64,000 nucleotides of DNA from Ahaetulla prasina (lineage: Eukaryota; Chordata; Lepidosauria; Squamata; Colubridae): the NCBI RefSeq assembly GCF_028640845.1, contig NC_080540.1, positions 97,142,061 through 97,206,060 of the forward strand, written 5' to 3'. A program made the translations under genes and the position numbers. The notes beneath the pieces are model-generated. The model did not search any database and was not told the DNA's origin. It saw only the letters and a program-made list of their open reading frames with translations. This document shows positions 10,521 to 21,869 of the stretch, one piece after another (the stretch's first letter is position 1; the number at the start of each line of letters is the position of its first letter).

Positions 10521-10710
10521 ATAAGCTTTGCTCGCAGAAGTACGAAGCCGTAAGAACCAGCCTGAAGATGGCGAGTGGGACCTCGTCGAAACGTCGCCAA
10601 GATACTCTAAACCTTACATGGGAAAAGACCCAAATACGCCAAGACTTTCATACCTATACCCATGAAAATCTATGAAAACATACACACACACACATACACA
10701 CACACATCCT
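10521..10710 (+). mobile_element. Penelope-like 3' end, single copy
   Basis: Diverged relative of the 5.5-6.25 kb PLE end: 'CAGAAGTACGAAGCC', the hammerhead-like block, then a tail parallel to that of the other copy (CGCCAAGATACT..., CATGGGAAAAGACCC, AAATCTATGAAAAC) ending in an imperfect (CA)n at 10680-10707. No inverted partner is seen. Confidence 0.65.
10562..10595 (+). ncRNA. Hammerhead-like motif with compensatory change
   Basis: CTGAAGA (10562-10568), unpaired T, stem GGCGAG (10570-10575) / CTCGTC (10582-10587), loop TGGGAC, GAAACGTC (10588-10595). Relative to the copy at 6169 the loop-closing pair changed from A-T to G-C on both sides, and the second pair from A-T to G-T, so pairing is kept. 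Confidence 0.55.
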
Positions 10711-11410
10711 GGAGTTTGCAGAAAGCTATATTGCAAGAAAAATTGCTTTCCTTATTATTAATCAGAATCCTGCTTATATTATTTTAAGTCCAGAAAAAAT
10801 GAGGATAATTTAAGGCTGTCTCACTCATGGACTGGGAACGAGATGAAGACAACATCAAGGGAATATGATATCATAGCAACAACTTTTTTGTTGCTATATT
10901 GTGTTAGTGGTTAGGAGGTAGTCAGGAAAAATTATATGTCTAAAAGCATTAGCTGAAGCAAAATGACATTTAGGAAAAGAAATTTTGTGGTTCTTAAAAA
11001 GCAAAAAGAAGAGGTACAGGCATATCCTGAGCAAAACAACTTTTAGAGCTAACAAACATACTACGTATAAGACATTCTAGGACATATTTTGTCTTTAAAA
11101 CAGTTTAACTCTTACATTGTAGGCCTGGTGCAATTTCCTGCCACTTCTCTAACATTAAATTGTTATGCTCTTTTGCTTCATTGGTGATCCATTGATAGAG
11201 GAGGAGGAAGAGGAGGAAGTGAAGGAGGTGGTGGGGGAATTACTTCCTTCCCCTCTATTCTAAAATAGATTAATTTGTCTCACTTTAGCTCAGTCATACA
11301 CTTATGATATTGAAATAAATTTGTTAAAGAATTGATTGTAGGTCATACTCTATCTGTAATAGGAGAAGGAAAGTAAGATTAACTTAAACTTTTTTGAGGT
11401 ACGGCTAAGG
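10711..11410. other. AT-rich non-coding interval
   Basis: No gene seen; a purine-rich GAGGAGGAAGAGG tract lies near 11199-11235. Confidence 0.55.
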
Positions 11411-11545
11411 CAGGGGTGTCAAACTTGTGTTGTCATAGCGGTGTCACGTGACATATTGGGACTTTTTCCCCCTTTGCTAAACTGGGCATGGGTGTAGCCA
11501 GCACGTGACGCATGTGGCCGAGAGGCCACGAGTTTGACAGCCCTG
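11411..11545. mobile_element. hAT MITE
   Basis: 135 bp with TIRs CAGGGGTGTCAAACT and (reverse complement of the right end) CAGGGCTGTCAAACT. The 8 bp on each side read GGCTAAGG and ATCTAAGG, an imperfect 8-bp target duplication as expected for hAT transposons. No coding capacity. Confidence 0.85.
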
Positions 11546-11772
11546 ATCTAAGGCATTGTCTTAAAACAAATTTCTTTTTTCATTTATAAGGGTTTAATAA
11601 TTGTTATGCTTTACATAAATAGAGTCATGCTGTCTGATCCTGCATCTGAACTAAATGAGAAGGCATGACTTGAAAATTCCCTAAGACTAAATGCTTTTTG
11701 ACAGATGAATTGGAAAGGAGAACTGGAAGAAATACCCTGGAAACTTAAATATGAAGTCTTCTTTGTCAATTT

Positions 11773-11864
11773 CAACTCCAGATGACTTTACAAACATTTC
11801 TGCATAGTCTAGAAACGTTTCTGCATAGACTATGCAGAAGCGTTTGTAAAGTCATCTGGAGTTG
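11773..11864. repeat. Short perfect-looking inverted repeat
   Basis: 39-bp arms (11773-11811 and 11826-11864) with two mismatches around a 14-bp spacer. The spacer repeats the GAAACGTTTCTGCA motif seen at the arm tips. It would extrude as a strong hairpin. It does not match any other repeat here. Confidence 0.85.
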
Positions 11865-12821
11865 GCAAAAATGTGGAAATTGTTGCTTTCCTCTGGTGTT
11901 TTTTTTTAATATTAACTAATCTTATGGCTATGGGATTTCCTAACAATCTGTTGTCCAAAAGCAAACTGATCTAAACCTTGTCAGTTTCTCAAGATCAGTT
12001 ATATCTGTTTTTGATATTTGAAAGGTAACCTATTAGGGCTACCTTTTTTCTGACTAAGCATATCAAATATCACCCTATTAGCATGTATTTCTTTCAACCT
12101 ACACTTGCCTTTTCAGATACATTCCCATTGTGATACCATATGAGCCCAAGTATGTATGATGTTCCTTATCCCAATTTCAGAAAAAAAGGGGCAAGATTCG
12201 TAACTGGGGATGGGAGGGAAATCGCACATTTATAAACATTTGAGCAATTCCCTTCTGATACAGAAACCAGAATGAAGATTCCAATTTTTATGATATGGTT
12301 TTAATCCAAATGTTTAATCCATATAATCAAAAAAATTATATGATATTATACTATATTAACTATTATATTAAATTACCAATTATATTAGAAAAAAGAATAT
12401 GAAAATATATTAACAAATATATATTAGGAAAAGTATACTAAAACTGTTGATATTTAAAATGTAATGTTGTCCAGAATGAGAATGTAAAACTGGAAAAACG
12501 AGAAAATCCTTTATCCCTGTGAGTGGCACAAGAGTGAAAGCACACAGGCCTTGCAATCAATGTCTGCCTGTTCTTGAAATGAAGCCTTAGCATAGGTTGT
12601 TAGTACGTGGGAGCAATGTCATTCTTTCCTAAACATTTTTCCACTCTCCATTTGTAAATTTTGCTCGGAGTTTTAACTCTGTTGGATTATATCAAGTCAT
12701 AATCCAGCTAAAGGCATTTTTTTGTTTCTTTGTCTTGTTTATTAATACCAGGTGCTTTTTATGCCACAGAGAGATCAAACAGAACTACTAGGCAAGATGG
12801 GCAACAAACAAATTTAATTAG
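11865..12821. other. AT-rich non-coding interval
   Basis: No gene or recognisable repeat seen. Confidence 0.55.
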
Positions 12822-13075
12822 GAGCTCAGGCTGCTAATGCAGTCTGTTATTAACAGCAGCTGCCTGCAAATGCTGCAGGTTCTAGTCCCACCAGGCCCAA
12901 GGTTGACTCAGCCTTCCATCCTTTATAAGGTAGGTAAAATGAGGACCCAGATTGTTGGGGGCAATAAGTTGACTTTGTGTATAAATATACAAATAGAATG
13001 AAGACTATTGCTAACATAATGTAAGCCGCCCTGAGTCTGAAGGGATATAAATGCAAATAAAAAAAATTAAATGAA
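12822..13075 (+). mobile_element. tRNA-derived SINE with L2-like tail
   Basis: The head contains the A-box region (GCTCAGGCTGC) and a B-box-like GGTTCTAGTCCC (about 12889). Then follow a conserved body (AAGGTTGACTCAGCCTTCC, GTAAAATGAGGACCCAG) and a tail GTAAGCCGCCCTGAGTC...GGGATATAAATG with A-rich end. The copy at 62650 is the same family. The tail resembles the L2 3' stem region, suggesting that L2 mobilised it. The first ~15 bp of the head are lost. Confidence 0.82.
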
Positions 13076-13324
13076 TAAATTCTATTCACAATTAAACCCC
13101 TCATCTACTCGCCATCAGTTAGGATGGTTTCCAACCATTTCAGTCTGAACTCAACTGAAAATGGTCCAGATAATGTTTTTGGACCCATCCCTTTTAGAAA
13201 TTCCTAACGTTCCCTAAAAAAGGAAGGTTAGAAACACCCTGCGTTGGATCAAAGGCTGTTCCACTAAGGAAAGAAGAATAAGGCCCTTTTCAAGAATATC
13301 AGTGCCTCACCTTCTTGTAGTGAG

Positions 13325-13510
13325 CAGAGAGACCTATGTGGGGTCCTTGATGCCCTTAGCTGGGTGGTTTGCTTGCAGATGTTTCATTACCCAACTGGCT
13401 AACATCATTAATCATCTGATGATGCTATCTAGTCATGTAATAGTTTGGTAATGAAACATCTGTAAGCAAACCACCAAGCTCAGAGAGCATCACATCTTGG
13501 CAGCACACAT
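13325..13510. mobile_element. PLE-like short repeat, head-to-head dimer (third family)
   Basis: The left arm (minus, about 13335-13412) and right arm (plus, about 13420-13510) both end outward through AAACATCTG(C/T)AAGCAAACCACC and GCTCAGAGAGCA-like sequence. Both keep GGTAATGAAAC before the tail. The locus at 34955 is the same family. The hammerhead-like half-motifs here are degenerate (TGATG-stem-GGGTAAT-GAAACATC in the left arm). Confidence 0.6.
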
Positions 13511-13655
13511 TGTGCACAGATGGTGCAAGAATGAGGTGGCAGAGCTCATCTCACTAAGGACTGTCCATTTCTTCAGGATTAATAGGTTCAAGCACTTTCC
13601 ATATAAACCTTAGACATAATTCACAACAATTCTTTACTCTTTTTTTTGTCTAATG

Positions 13656-13738
13656 CAGGGGTGTCCAAACTTGGCAGCTTTAAGACTTGTGGACTTCAAC
13701 TCACAAAATTCCTCATCCAGCAAAGCTGGACACTCCTA
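13656..13738. mobile_element. Deleted hAT MITE
   Basis: Starts CAGGGGTGTCCAAACTT and ends with an inverted GGACACTCCTA. Flanks are GTCTAATG (13648-13655) and GTCTAGTG (13739-13746), a 7/8 match target duplication. The interior 'GACTTGTGGACTTCAACTC' is shared with the complete MITE at 41171, of which this is a shortened relative. Confidence 0.8.
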
Positions 13739-13804
13739 GTCTAGTGGATGCAAGTGATTTTATCTGAATCAGCTCACAGAGATCTGTTGATGACTGTTCC
13801 AATT

Positions 13805-13805
<1 letters not shown>

Positions 13806-13892
<87 letters not shown>
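13806..13892. repeat. (AAT)n microsatellite at a CR1 3' end
   Basis: About 28 AAT units directly at the 3' end of the minus-strand CR1 element. Confidence 0.95.
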
Positions 13893-15385
13893 TCAGAGTT
13901 GGAAGGGATCTTGGAGGTCTTCTAGTCCAACCCCTGCCGAAGCAGGAAACCCTACACTATTTCAGACAAAGGGCTATCCAACATTTTCTTAAAAATTTCC
14001 AGTGTTGGAGCATTTACAACTTCTGCAGGCAAGTTGTTCCACTGATTAATTGTTCTAACTGTCAGGAAATTTCTCCTTAGTTCTAGGTTGCTTCTCTCCT
14101 TGATTAGTTTCCACCCATTGCTTCTTGTTCTACCCTCAGGTGCTTTGGAGAATAGTTTGACTCCCTCTTCTTTGTGGCAACCCCTGAGATATTGGAACAC
14201 TGCTATCATGTCTCCCCTAGTCCTTCTTTTCATTAAACTAGGCATACCGAGTTCCTGCAACTGTTCTTCATATGTTTTAGCCTCCAGTCCCTAATCATCT
14301 TTGTTGCTCTTCTCTGCACTCTTTCTAGAGTCTCAACATCTTTTTTACATCGTGGCGACCAAAACTGAATGCAATATTCCAAGTGTGGCCTTACCAAGGC
14401 ATTATAAAGTGGTATTAACACTTCACGTGATCTTGATTCTATCCCTCTGTTTATGCAGCCCAGAACTGTGTTGGCTTTTTTGGCAGCTGCTGCACACTGC
14501 TGGCTCATATCTAAATGGTTGTCCACTAGGACTCCAAGATCCCTCTCACAGTTACTACTATTGAGCAAGGTACCACATATCCGGTACCTGTGCATTTTGT
14601 TTTTTTGGCCTAAATGTAGAACCTTACTTTTTTCACTGTTGAATTTCATTTTGTTAGATAGTGCCAATGTTCAAGTCTGTCAAGATCTTTCTGTATCTTG
14701 AGCCTATCTTCTGGAGTGTTGGCTATTCCTGCCAGCTTGGTGTCATCTGCAAATTTGATGAGTTCCCCATCTATCCCCTTGTCCAAGTCATTGATGAAGA
14801 TGTTGAAGAGTACTGGGCCTAAAACAGAGCCTTGGGGTACTCCACTGCATACTTCCCTCCATGTGGATGTAGTTCCGTTGAGGACTACACGTTGAGTGCG
14901 GTTGGTCAGCCAGTTGTGAATCCATCTGGTGGAGGTGCTGTCTAACCCACATTTTTCTACTTTATCTAGTAGTAGGTTATGGTCTACTTTATCAAATGCT
15001 TTACTGAAGTCCAAGTAAATTATATCAACAGCATTCCTCTGGTCCACTAATTTTGTCACTTTGACAAAGAATGCAATAAGATTAGTCTGGCATGATCTGT
15101 TTTTGACAAACCCATGTTGGCTTTTGGTTATTATTTTGTTTGCTTCTAGATGTTCGGTGATTCGTTGCTTGATTATCTTTTCCAGAATCTTCCCTAGTAT
15201 TAAGGTTAGGCTGATAGGTCTGTAGTTTCCTGGATCTATTTTTTTTTCTTTTTTGAAGATGGGAACTACATCAGCTCTTTTCCAGTCCTCTGGCAGTTCC
15301 CCTGTGCTCCAGGATCTTTGAAAGATATATTTCAGTGGTTCTGAGATTTCGTCTTCTCCAAAAGGCTTCATATCACTGTAGAAGG
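13893..15385 (-). mobile_element. CR1 LINE, 5'-truncated
   Basis: Minus-strand copy. The 3' UTR has the typical CR1 'AGTTGGAAGGGATCTTGGAGG ... TCTAGTCCAACC' sequence (written in plus orientation), and the body holds RT and C-terminal domains. The 5' end is lost at about 15385. The tail here is (AAT)n rather than the 8-bp repeats of bird CR1. Confidence 0.92.
13952..15371 (-). pseudogene. CR1 ORF2 remnant: reverse transcriptase
   Basis: Three minus-strand frames form one broken ORF2. 15371-14646 is the [39 protein letters not shown] and the catalytic FADDTKLA are all present. A frameshift near 14650 leads to 14667-14233 (thumb and C-terminal: LHLGQKNK, RDLGVLVD, LEYCIQFW, ERVQRRATKMI). A further shift leads to 14260-13952 (RRTRGDMIAVFQYLRG, NQWNNLPAEVV), the usual CR1 C-terminus. 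No endonuclease domain is left. Confidence 0.9.
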
Positions 15386-15544
15386 GGCACTCAAAGTACT
15401 ACAGACTTTTTCACTTAATCAATTCATCTGAAAATCCTTTCTGACCTCTATATATTTCTGTGTCATTCTGCAATATAATTCTTTTCATTCTTTCCAGCAA
15501 TGTTTACAGGCTGCTAGGAAATTAATCTATCATATATATATATA
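15386..15544. other. Short non-coding spacer
   Basis: AT-rich sequence between CR1 and the Helitron, ending in (AT)n at about 15532-15543. Confidence 0.5.
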
Positions 15545-16220
15545 CTAGCTGGATGCCCGTGCTTTGCTATGAAACTATGTGCTCGGCTTGATAAATTGAC
15601 ATTTGCAGCCTGAAACTTAATGTAGAATGTGTAATTCTGTAGCATCAGACTGTGTTAATATAATGCAACTGGCAGCTGGAAAACAGGGGGAGGGGGAGTA
15701 GAATGTCCCAGCCCTCAGCATCCATCAGTATTCGTCTGGCTAGCATCCTGTCAGTGTGTGAGAGAGTTGAGGGGAGTTTGGAAACTCAAACAGTATTTGC
15801 TGTGTGAGCAAGAAGAAGACAGGAAGGAGGCTGGGCGTGGCTTAGCTCAACTGTTCTGTAGTAAAGCTGCTTGCTGCTGTGAAAGAAAAACTGAAAGTGA
15901 AAGTCCTCTCCTCTGCTTGTGTTTTGCATTTGGAACAGATTTATTCTGAGGTGGGGAGGAGGAGTAGAACACCTTAGCATCAGAGCATGGAACAGATTTC
16001 TTTTCAAGTGGAGAGGGGGAGTACAACTCCTTAGTATCAGAGCATGTTAATCATAATATAGGAAATACTAATGCTGTGATGGTCATTTCGATAAATCCTT
16101 TCTTAGTAAGTACCTAGATGCTAAGAGGAACATTCGTGGCAAATTTCAAGTTTGTAGGCTTTACTGTTCTGGAGATTTCATGATTAATGCATGAGTGGTT
16201 TTCGCTTTTATATATATAGA
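15545..16220 (-). mobile_element. Non-autonomous Helitron
   Basis: 676 bp on the minus strand. It begins 5'-TCTATATATATAAAAGC and ends ...GGGCATCCAGCTAG-3', i.e. the TC start and CTAG end of Helitrons. It sits between A (5' side) and T (3' side) with no target duplication, as expected for rolling-circle insertion. The subterminal GGGCATCC is a decayed palindrome in the place of the usual 3' hairpin. No Rep/helicase ORF. Confidence 0.78.
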
Positions 16221-17116
16221 TAAAATTCTAGTGTTTTCCAAAATCCAATATCCATTCATAATGACAAAAAAAATAGCTTATCTCAAATTCCAAACCTCAT
16301 TGTCTTTGGATCCTTCACTAACATTTTCTATTTTTCATCATAATGATCAAATTAACTATTATTTTATGCTAATCTGTTCTCTTTTGCCATGTGTATTGCA
16401 CATATGAATAGACTTATTCTTCAGCTACAAATTCAAAACAACTCATACAATTTTCTAAAGAGGCATTCAGTAGTTACCATTCTTCTCATAAGCACTCCCT
16501 GGAGTATAATGTGCAATTTTTCCGACCCTATGGATTCTTAGTTTCAAATGTACCTGAACTTCATACTTCATACTTTCTGGTATAATGTTAGCCCTTTTAT
16601 TCATAATAAAATATTTAAAATGTTTTAATGGTTGTGATATTAGTTTATTAGTTATGGTGTGTGCCCAGACTCACACTCAGTGAAATGGGTGGGCATGTAA
16701 ATTTTTACTAAATAAATAAATAAATAATCTAAACATTTATTTTCATGCATGCATTCATCTATTTCCTTCCACAAGTCTAGATTACCTTTAACTCAATCCA
16801 TCACACCTTCCCCTTTCTTTCAGTTTTAGACACAAAATACCAAATACCACAAAATAGTTGTAAATTTAGTTTAATCCGATATATTAATTTGTGCTTTTTA
16901 TCAATTATTCCTCTTATGGTCCACATTACAATTTTCCATATATTGCAATAATTATCAGGTGGACCTGCAGATATTAGTATCCACTGTCCAACATAACTTT
17001 GATCAACTGATGCTTTCACAGGCTTTCCGATAAGACAGGAAGGTAGAATTTGGGCTTATAGCCTTCATTATATCTCTGTCACATGCAGGATTTCTTCCTA
17101 ATGGTAAGGAAATTAC
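16221..17116. other. AT-rich non-coding interval
   Basis: No gene seen; a short (AAAT)n lies at about 16710-16727. Confidence 0.55.
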
Positions 17117-17509
17117 CACTGGTGAAATCTGGACCGATTTACTACCAGTTTGCTGGCTGCGCATGTGCGCCGCGCACCAAATGCAAGGTGTGCACAGGCA
17201 CGGGCAGTGCATGCCAAAAGGAGGCATGGAATAAGTAGAACAGCACGCGGGGTGTGTGTATGAGATCAGCTGTGGCGTGCAATCTTTTTTTAAAAAAAAC
17301 TTTTAAAAGCATTTTTTACAACCTATTCCTACCATTCGGGCAGGAAAAGCAAGCGAGCTGGAAAGAAGTGGCAAGCTGGCAAGTAGGCAAATGGGCAAGT
17401 GGGCAATTGGGTGGGGGGCCAAGGATTTTTGCTATTGGTTCTCCAAACCACCTGCCACCATCGCTATTGGTTCAGCTGATCCGGTCTGAACTAGGAGCAT
17501 TTCATCCTT
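17117..17509. mobile_element. hAT-like non-autonomous element
   Basis: Flanked exactly by GAAATTAC on both sides (17109-17116 and 17510-17517), an 8-bp target duplication. Ends are CACTGGTGAAATC and, inverted, AAGGATGAAAT. The interior is GC-richer than the surroundings and holds 5-6 repeats of a (GGCAAG/GTGGGCAA)-type motif (17369-17410). No transposase. Confidence 0.8.
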
Positions 17510-17517
17510 GAAATTAC

Positions 17518-18620
17518 TAGCCACTTCTGGTACATTGCCATTAGGATTCAGCCAAAGGCCAGTTTCAGCTCTGACAAGCTCACATTATTCTATGCAAATT
17601 GATATCTCTAATCCATAGGTTACCTTGCAACTAAATGTATTTTTGCTCAGATCCCACCAATTAGGGGTATGTGTAGTATATGGATACACAAGGTACATAT
17701 ACATTCTTGTATATTTTTAATTAATATAGTTCTAATAAAATAGACAGAATTGTTTATTTGTTCTGGTAACTGCCCTGTTAAACGTATCAACATACCAGCA
17801 AATGTTGATAGTCTTCATACCTATTTCCCGAAGCTCTGATTTCTACCCAACAATTGAAATTGAAGAGCAGTAAGTAGGAAAACTGCTGTTTACATTTTAT
17901 TCACACACTAGCAAAAGCAAGCAAACAAAGAAATTGCTAAATTTACTAAATAAATATATTTACTGAATCAACAGCAATGTACTCTAATACAACCATTTAG
18001 AGAAAAGAAGAACATCTCAAATTACATGTGAGCCTTTAAATTGTTTCAACAAATGCAGTGAAATTACAATGCCCATTAAAGCAGCTTTTCCGCATCCAAA
18101 GAACTAAGATGAAATCCTCTCATATTAAAGCAAAACAGCTTTGGGTTGGAAATGGATTTTTCTTTAAAATTGAAAAGAAAAGGTTTGTGGTGGTAGGACT
18201 CTTTTATGTAAAAAACAATGATGCCTTTGATTTTGTTGAATATATTTGAATTTGATACATAAAGATCCTGGTAAAGAAAATAGACATTTACTTAGCAATG
18301 TGAAATGCCTAGTACTTCTTAGATCCTCTGCTAAAGACTATAACAGGAAATTGAAACATGGAAGTTTAATTTACCTTAAGAATTATCAGAGCAGTTTTAT
18401 GATGCCAAAAAAGTACACAATGGTGGCTTGATGGATTTCAATCATCCTAAAGCTGATAATTGAACTGCACAATGACAAAGTCAAGCTGGTTTTCCATTTG
18501 TTAAAAGGTCCTAATAAAATGGAGGAAAAGAAGGAATCAAGTTTTGTAAGTTGGAGCACAGGGCTCAAATTCTAGAAGCAAATCTAGAAGTCCCAGCTTT
18601 ATCAGTAGAGATTTGGAGAA
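17518..18620. other. AT-rich non-coding interval
   Basis: No gene seen. Short ORFs here (18058-18249, 18246-18431) have no domain or supporting context. Confidence 0.5.
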
Positions 18621-18624
18621 AAGA

Positions 18625-18876
18625 TGTCAGGGTTTCAAGTAACACTCCCAACCAATGAAAACTCCTAGGCCGACAGTTCCTCAAAATTCCATTTTATTAG
18701 AGATGTCATATTGGCGCATCTGGGAAAACCTGAATCTGAAAGCCCCTGGGTTTTCCCCACCTAAAGGGAAGTCCAAGTCCCTTCCTCTGCACCCACACGT
18801 CCATCACATGGTCCAATCAATTCACCATCCCCCAGTCATGCCTCTCCAGGTGCAGGCTGAACATCCTTGACTCCCA
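18625..18876 (-). mobile_element. Probable solo LTR, type 1
   Basis: 252 bp starting TGTCAGGG and ending TGACTCCCA in plus orientation, flanked by AAGA on both sides (18621-18624, 18877-18880). In reverse complement it reads TG...CA and carries AATAAA (rc of TTTATT near 18692), so it lies on the minus strand. No internal retroviral genes are nearby. Which superfamily (ERV or Gypsy) it belongs to cannot be told. Confidence 0.6.
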
Positions 18877-18903
18877 AAGAAAGGAATGTTGTTATGGCTA
18901 TAT

Positions 18904-19451
18904 TGTTGTGACCCAGGCCCAAGTAGAAAGTAGGAAACTCAGTCCGTGGGGAAAAAAAAACTTTATTCAAACAGCTGAGAATTACTTCGTTCCCAGCATC
19001 GTTCAATTAAATTAAAACAAATTCCTCCCAACTCAAATTCCTCAGTCCTATCGCAAACCTTGGTCCAATTAGGCAAACTGCCAAAGGCCTTTCTTGGCAA
19101 ACGTTCAGAAGTCACAAAAATAAATGCAAGACGTAGACGAAGCAGAAGACGAAGCTACCAATGTTGTTTTCCTGCAAAGCCCAAACGCCACTGCTGGTCT
19201 GTCTTAAGCCTTATGGGAGGGGCCAATCATCTCTTGGCCCTACTCCCAAGTTGTCCTTTTTGCTTGAGCTGCTCTTGTCTTCTGGCAGCTCTTCTCATGC
19301 ATGCATTAGGCACAGGCTCCTCCTGTTCCTGTGCCTCACTACTATCAGTCTCTGGAGGCTCTGGACACTCTCTGATGGCCCTGGCATCACCTCAGCCTCA
19401 TCGCTGTCCGACTCCATTGCCAGCTCTGCAGGCTTCTGGTGGACTACAACA
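18904..19451 (-). mobile_element. Solo LTR, type 2
   Basis: 548 bp with TG...CA ends and a perfect 5-bp TATAT target duplication (18899-18903, 19452-19456). In reverse complement it starts TGTTGTAGTCC, and AATAAA lies about 60 bp before its 3' end. The solo LTR at 37219 is the same family (shared TTATGGGAGGGGCCAATCA, GCAGCTCT...GCATGCA). No gag/pol is present, so internal recombination has removed the provirus. The 191-codon frame across it (19060-19635) is chance. Confidence 0.85.
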
Positions 19452-19456
19452 TATAT

Positions 19457-19579
19457 ATCACCCCCATCTCCATGCAAACCTCCTCCCGTTTTCCCACAGC
19501 ACTAAGTATGGCAGCCTTGAAGATCCAAAAAAAAAAAAATGGCCTCCAGGGCTGACAAAAGAATCATCACCAGAGAACT
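19457..19579. other. Spacer
   Basis: Short non-coding stretch with a poly-A run at 19528-19539. Confidence 0.4.
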
Positions 19580-19757
19580 ACTTTGGTGCAGTGGATACCA
19601 TGAATCCTACCTTAGGCAAGAAGCCAACTATGTGACCTTGGACCAGCCACTCTCTCTCGTTCAAAAGAAGCAGGCAATGGCATGTGTGAAATCTTGCCAA
19701 GAAAACTGCAGGGAGTCATTGAGGCAGTTGCTGGGAGTCAATGTCGACTCTTCTGTG
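19580..19757 (+). mobile_element. tRNA-headed SINE with BovB-like tail
   Basis: Plus-oriented copy of the 3997 family. The head is degenerate (TTTGGTGCAGTGGATACCATG). The body is GTGACCTTGGACCAGCCACTC and GCAATGGC. The tail is CCAAGAAAACTGCAGGGAGTC...GGGAGTCAATGTCGACTC. Confidence 0.75.
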
Positions 19758-21838
19758 TATCATATGAATCAGGAGATGCTGTATAGTTTCTGGATAAATG
19801 ATGCAATTGTGAATGTGGACCGATAAACTGAGGCTCTTTGCTAAACAAAATAGAGGTACTATGACTACATAGCTCTCTTTTGTGACACTGTGGGCAAGGG
19901 TGCCTGTTCTGCATGATAACAGACCACTTTTGTAGTCTGGAAATGTTATGAAATTCATAATTATCCATTCAAGTTCAAATAGCCTCTATTGCTAGAAGTT
20001 CTGATTCTGCCTGGTCCACAGGCAGGGAGGTCGGCAAGGAAGGTTAACAATGCATATAATGATGGGGCCGGGCTTCAGTCATGCAGTACAATGGCCATCT
20101 TGAGTTTTTCGACTACCCATCTGGAAACCCTAGAACTAAATGCAAAGGCTAGTAATGAAAGAGAACTACTTACATAAACTGGACATTTTGAAGGAATTGC
20201 CAGCGGCTAGCTTAAGATGCTTGTATTAGTAAGTAAAGCTATGTGCAGCTTGAGACTTGGCTGTGTGTGAAGGATATTCTTAAGGAGTTACACTTTGGCC
20301 ACAATCCAAAAGACAGCTTGCTTTACATCAGAGTCCCGTTTAATGAATTTTCTCCCTGAAGAGCTGAGATTGGAACCAAGTCTTGTTAGCTTTTATGATT
20401 AAGCAAATCTTGTTTTCTGTTCACCGAGCTTTTTGAATGCACTTCTACCAATTTGCCATTTGGCATGTGTAGCTTCTGTTTTAATCCAATTGGTTGTCTT
20501 TAATCTGAAGGCGATCTTCCAGCATTTTCCTTGAGCAGTTTCTTTAAACAAACCTGTTATCAACTTTTCCCTGGAGGGTGGCAGAGGGTGTCTATACTCT
20601 CCCCCCCACACACACACACACACTCACAAACCTTTTTGGGCATCTACTAAGAAAGATATTAACCTCTAATTATAAACAGAGAAGAACAGTGGTATTTTAC
20701 TGTTTGCATTAAGAAAACTATAATGATATGCAGACACAGCACTGGTATTCAGGAGAAAAATAACCTGAAACAATAGGAACTCTGGCACTCAGTGGAAGTG
20801 AATCCCCCCTGTGTAACCCTGAAGGTGTTTGCTTTGATGGTAGCTGCAAGGAGTGGAGTACCATCAGGGCCACTGCTGCAGGAAAAAAAAAAGCCGAGTG
20901 TTCTTTCCTTTTTATCTTTTAGACAAAAGTAGATGCTGTATGTGTGTGTCTCTCCCTCTTTGAAAGGATTGTTCCCTCATCCCCTTGTTCTCCTGGTTGC
21001 CTCCTGCAGGCTTATCATCCCCTTTTTTTTTCTAGTCTTTACTGCCAGTGTCTTTTGCTCATCTCCTTTTTTCCTATGTGTTTCTGCCTGTGACTTGCAA
21101 CCATGGCTCCATGGCTTTTCATAACTTTTCTAACTCATCCAATTTTCATATCTTCCTTCTCTACTTTGGTGGGTGAACCCTGTCACTTCTGCATGTCACC
21201 AGCTCTGATTTCCTCATGGGCTCCGTTGCGGTCTGCCAAGTAGCCACCTATCTTGTCCCGTGAGCTTTTTACCTCCATTTACTTCAGCCGCTGACAATAC
21301 CATGTTTTTCTGCTTCTGACTTATTCTAGTTATAGATCCCTGACAGTAATCAGATTCCTATGTTGTATGTTGCTTCCCTGTCAGTTTGCAACAGAGTTAT
21401 TTCCCAAGTCTGCTGCAGCTTTCCAGTTAGAGATGCTTTGGTTATTGCAGTTATCATATGGTTTTGAATTTTGATGGGACTTTTTGTGATGTAGAAGTTT
21501 GCTCTAAAAGTATAAAAAGGGATCTGAACTTGTGTGTGTGTGTGTATTAAAGATAAATTCAAATATTCCTGGCACATAGTCAAATCTCCCACTCTGAAAT
21601 CCAGGCTAAAATCACAAGATTAAAAATTATATATTAAATAATCTAACGAATTAACTACAAAGTAAACATTAATTAAAATAAAATAAAGAACATCAAAGCT
21701 GGCTTTATGATGAGCACATGATTAACAATTCATGTTTTAATATACATCGTTGAGCCCACAGTAGCATTACTACAAATTATAATTATGTAACATTAGAAAT
21801 ATATCTATTATTTGGGGAAGCATTCTTTTCTTGTGTAA

Positions 21839-21869
<31 letters not shown>

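Noticed and set aside
13748..14080. 110-codon ORF with poly-Asn
   Set aside because: It runs through an (AAT)n array and the antisense of CR1.
19060..19635. 191-codon plus ORF
   Set aside because: It crosses a minus-strand solo LTR and its flank; chance frame.
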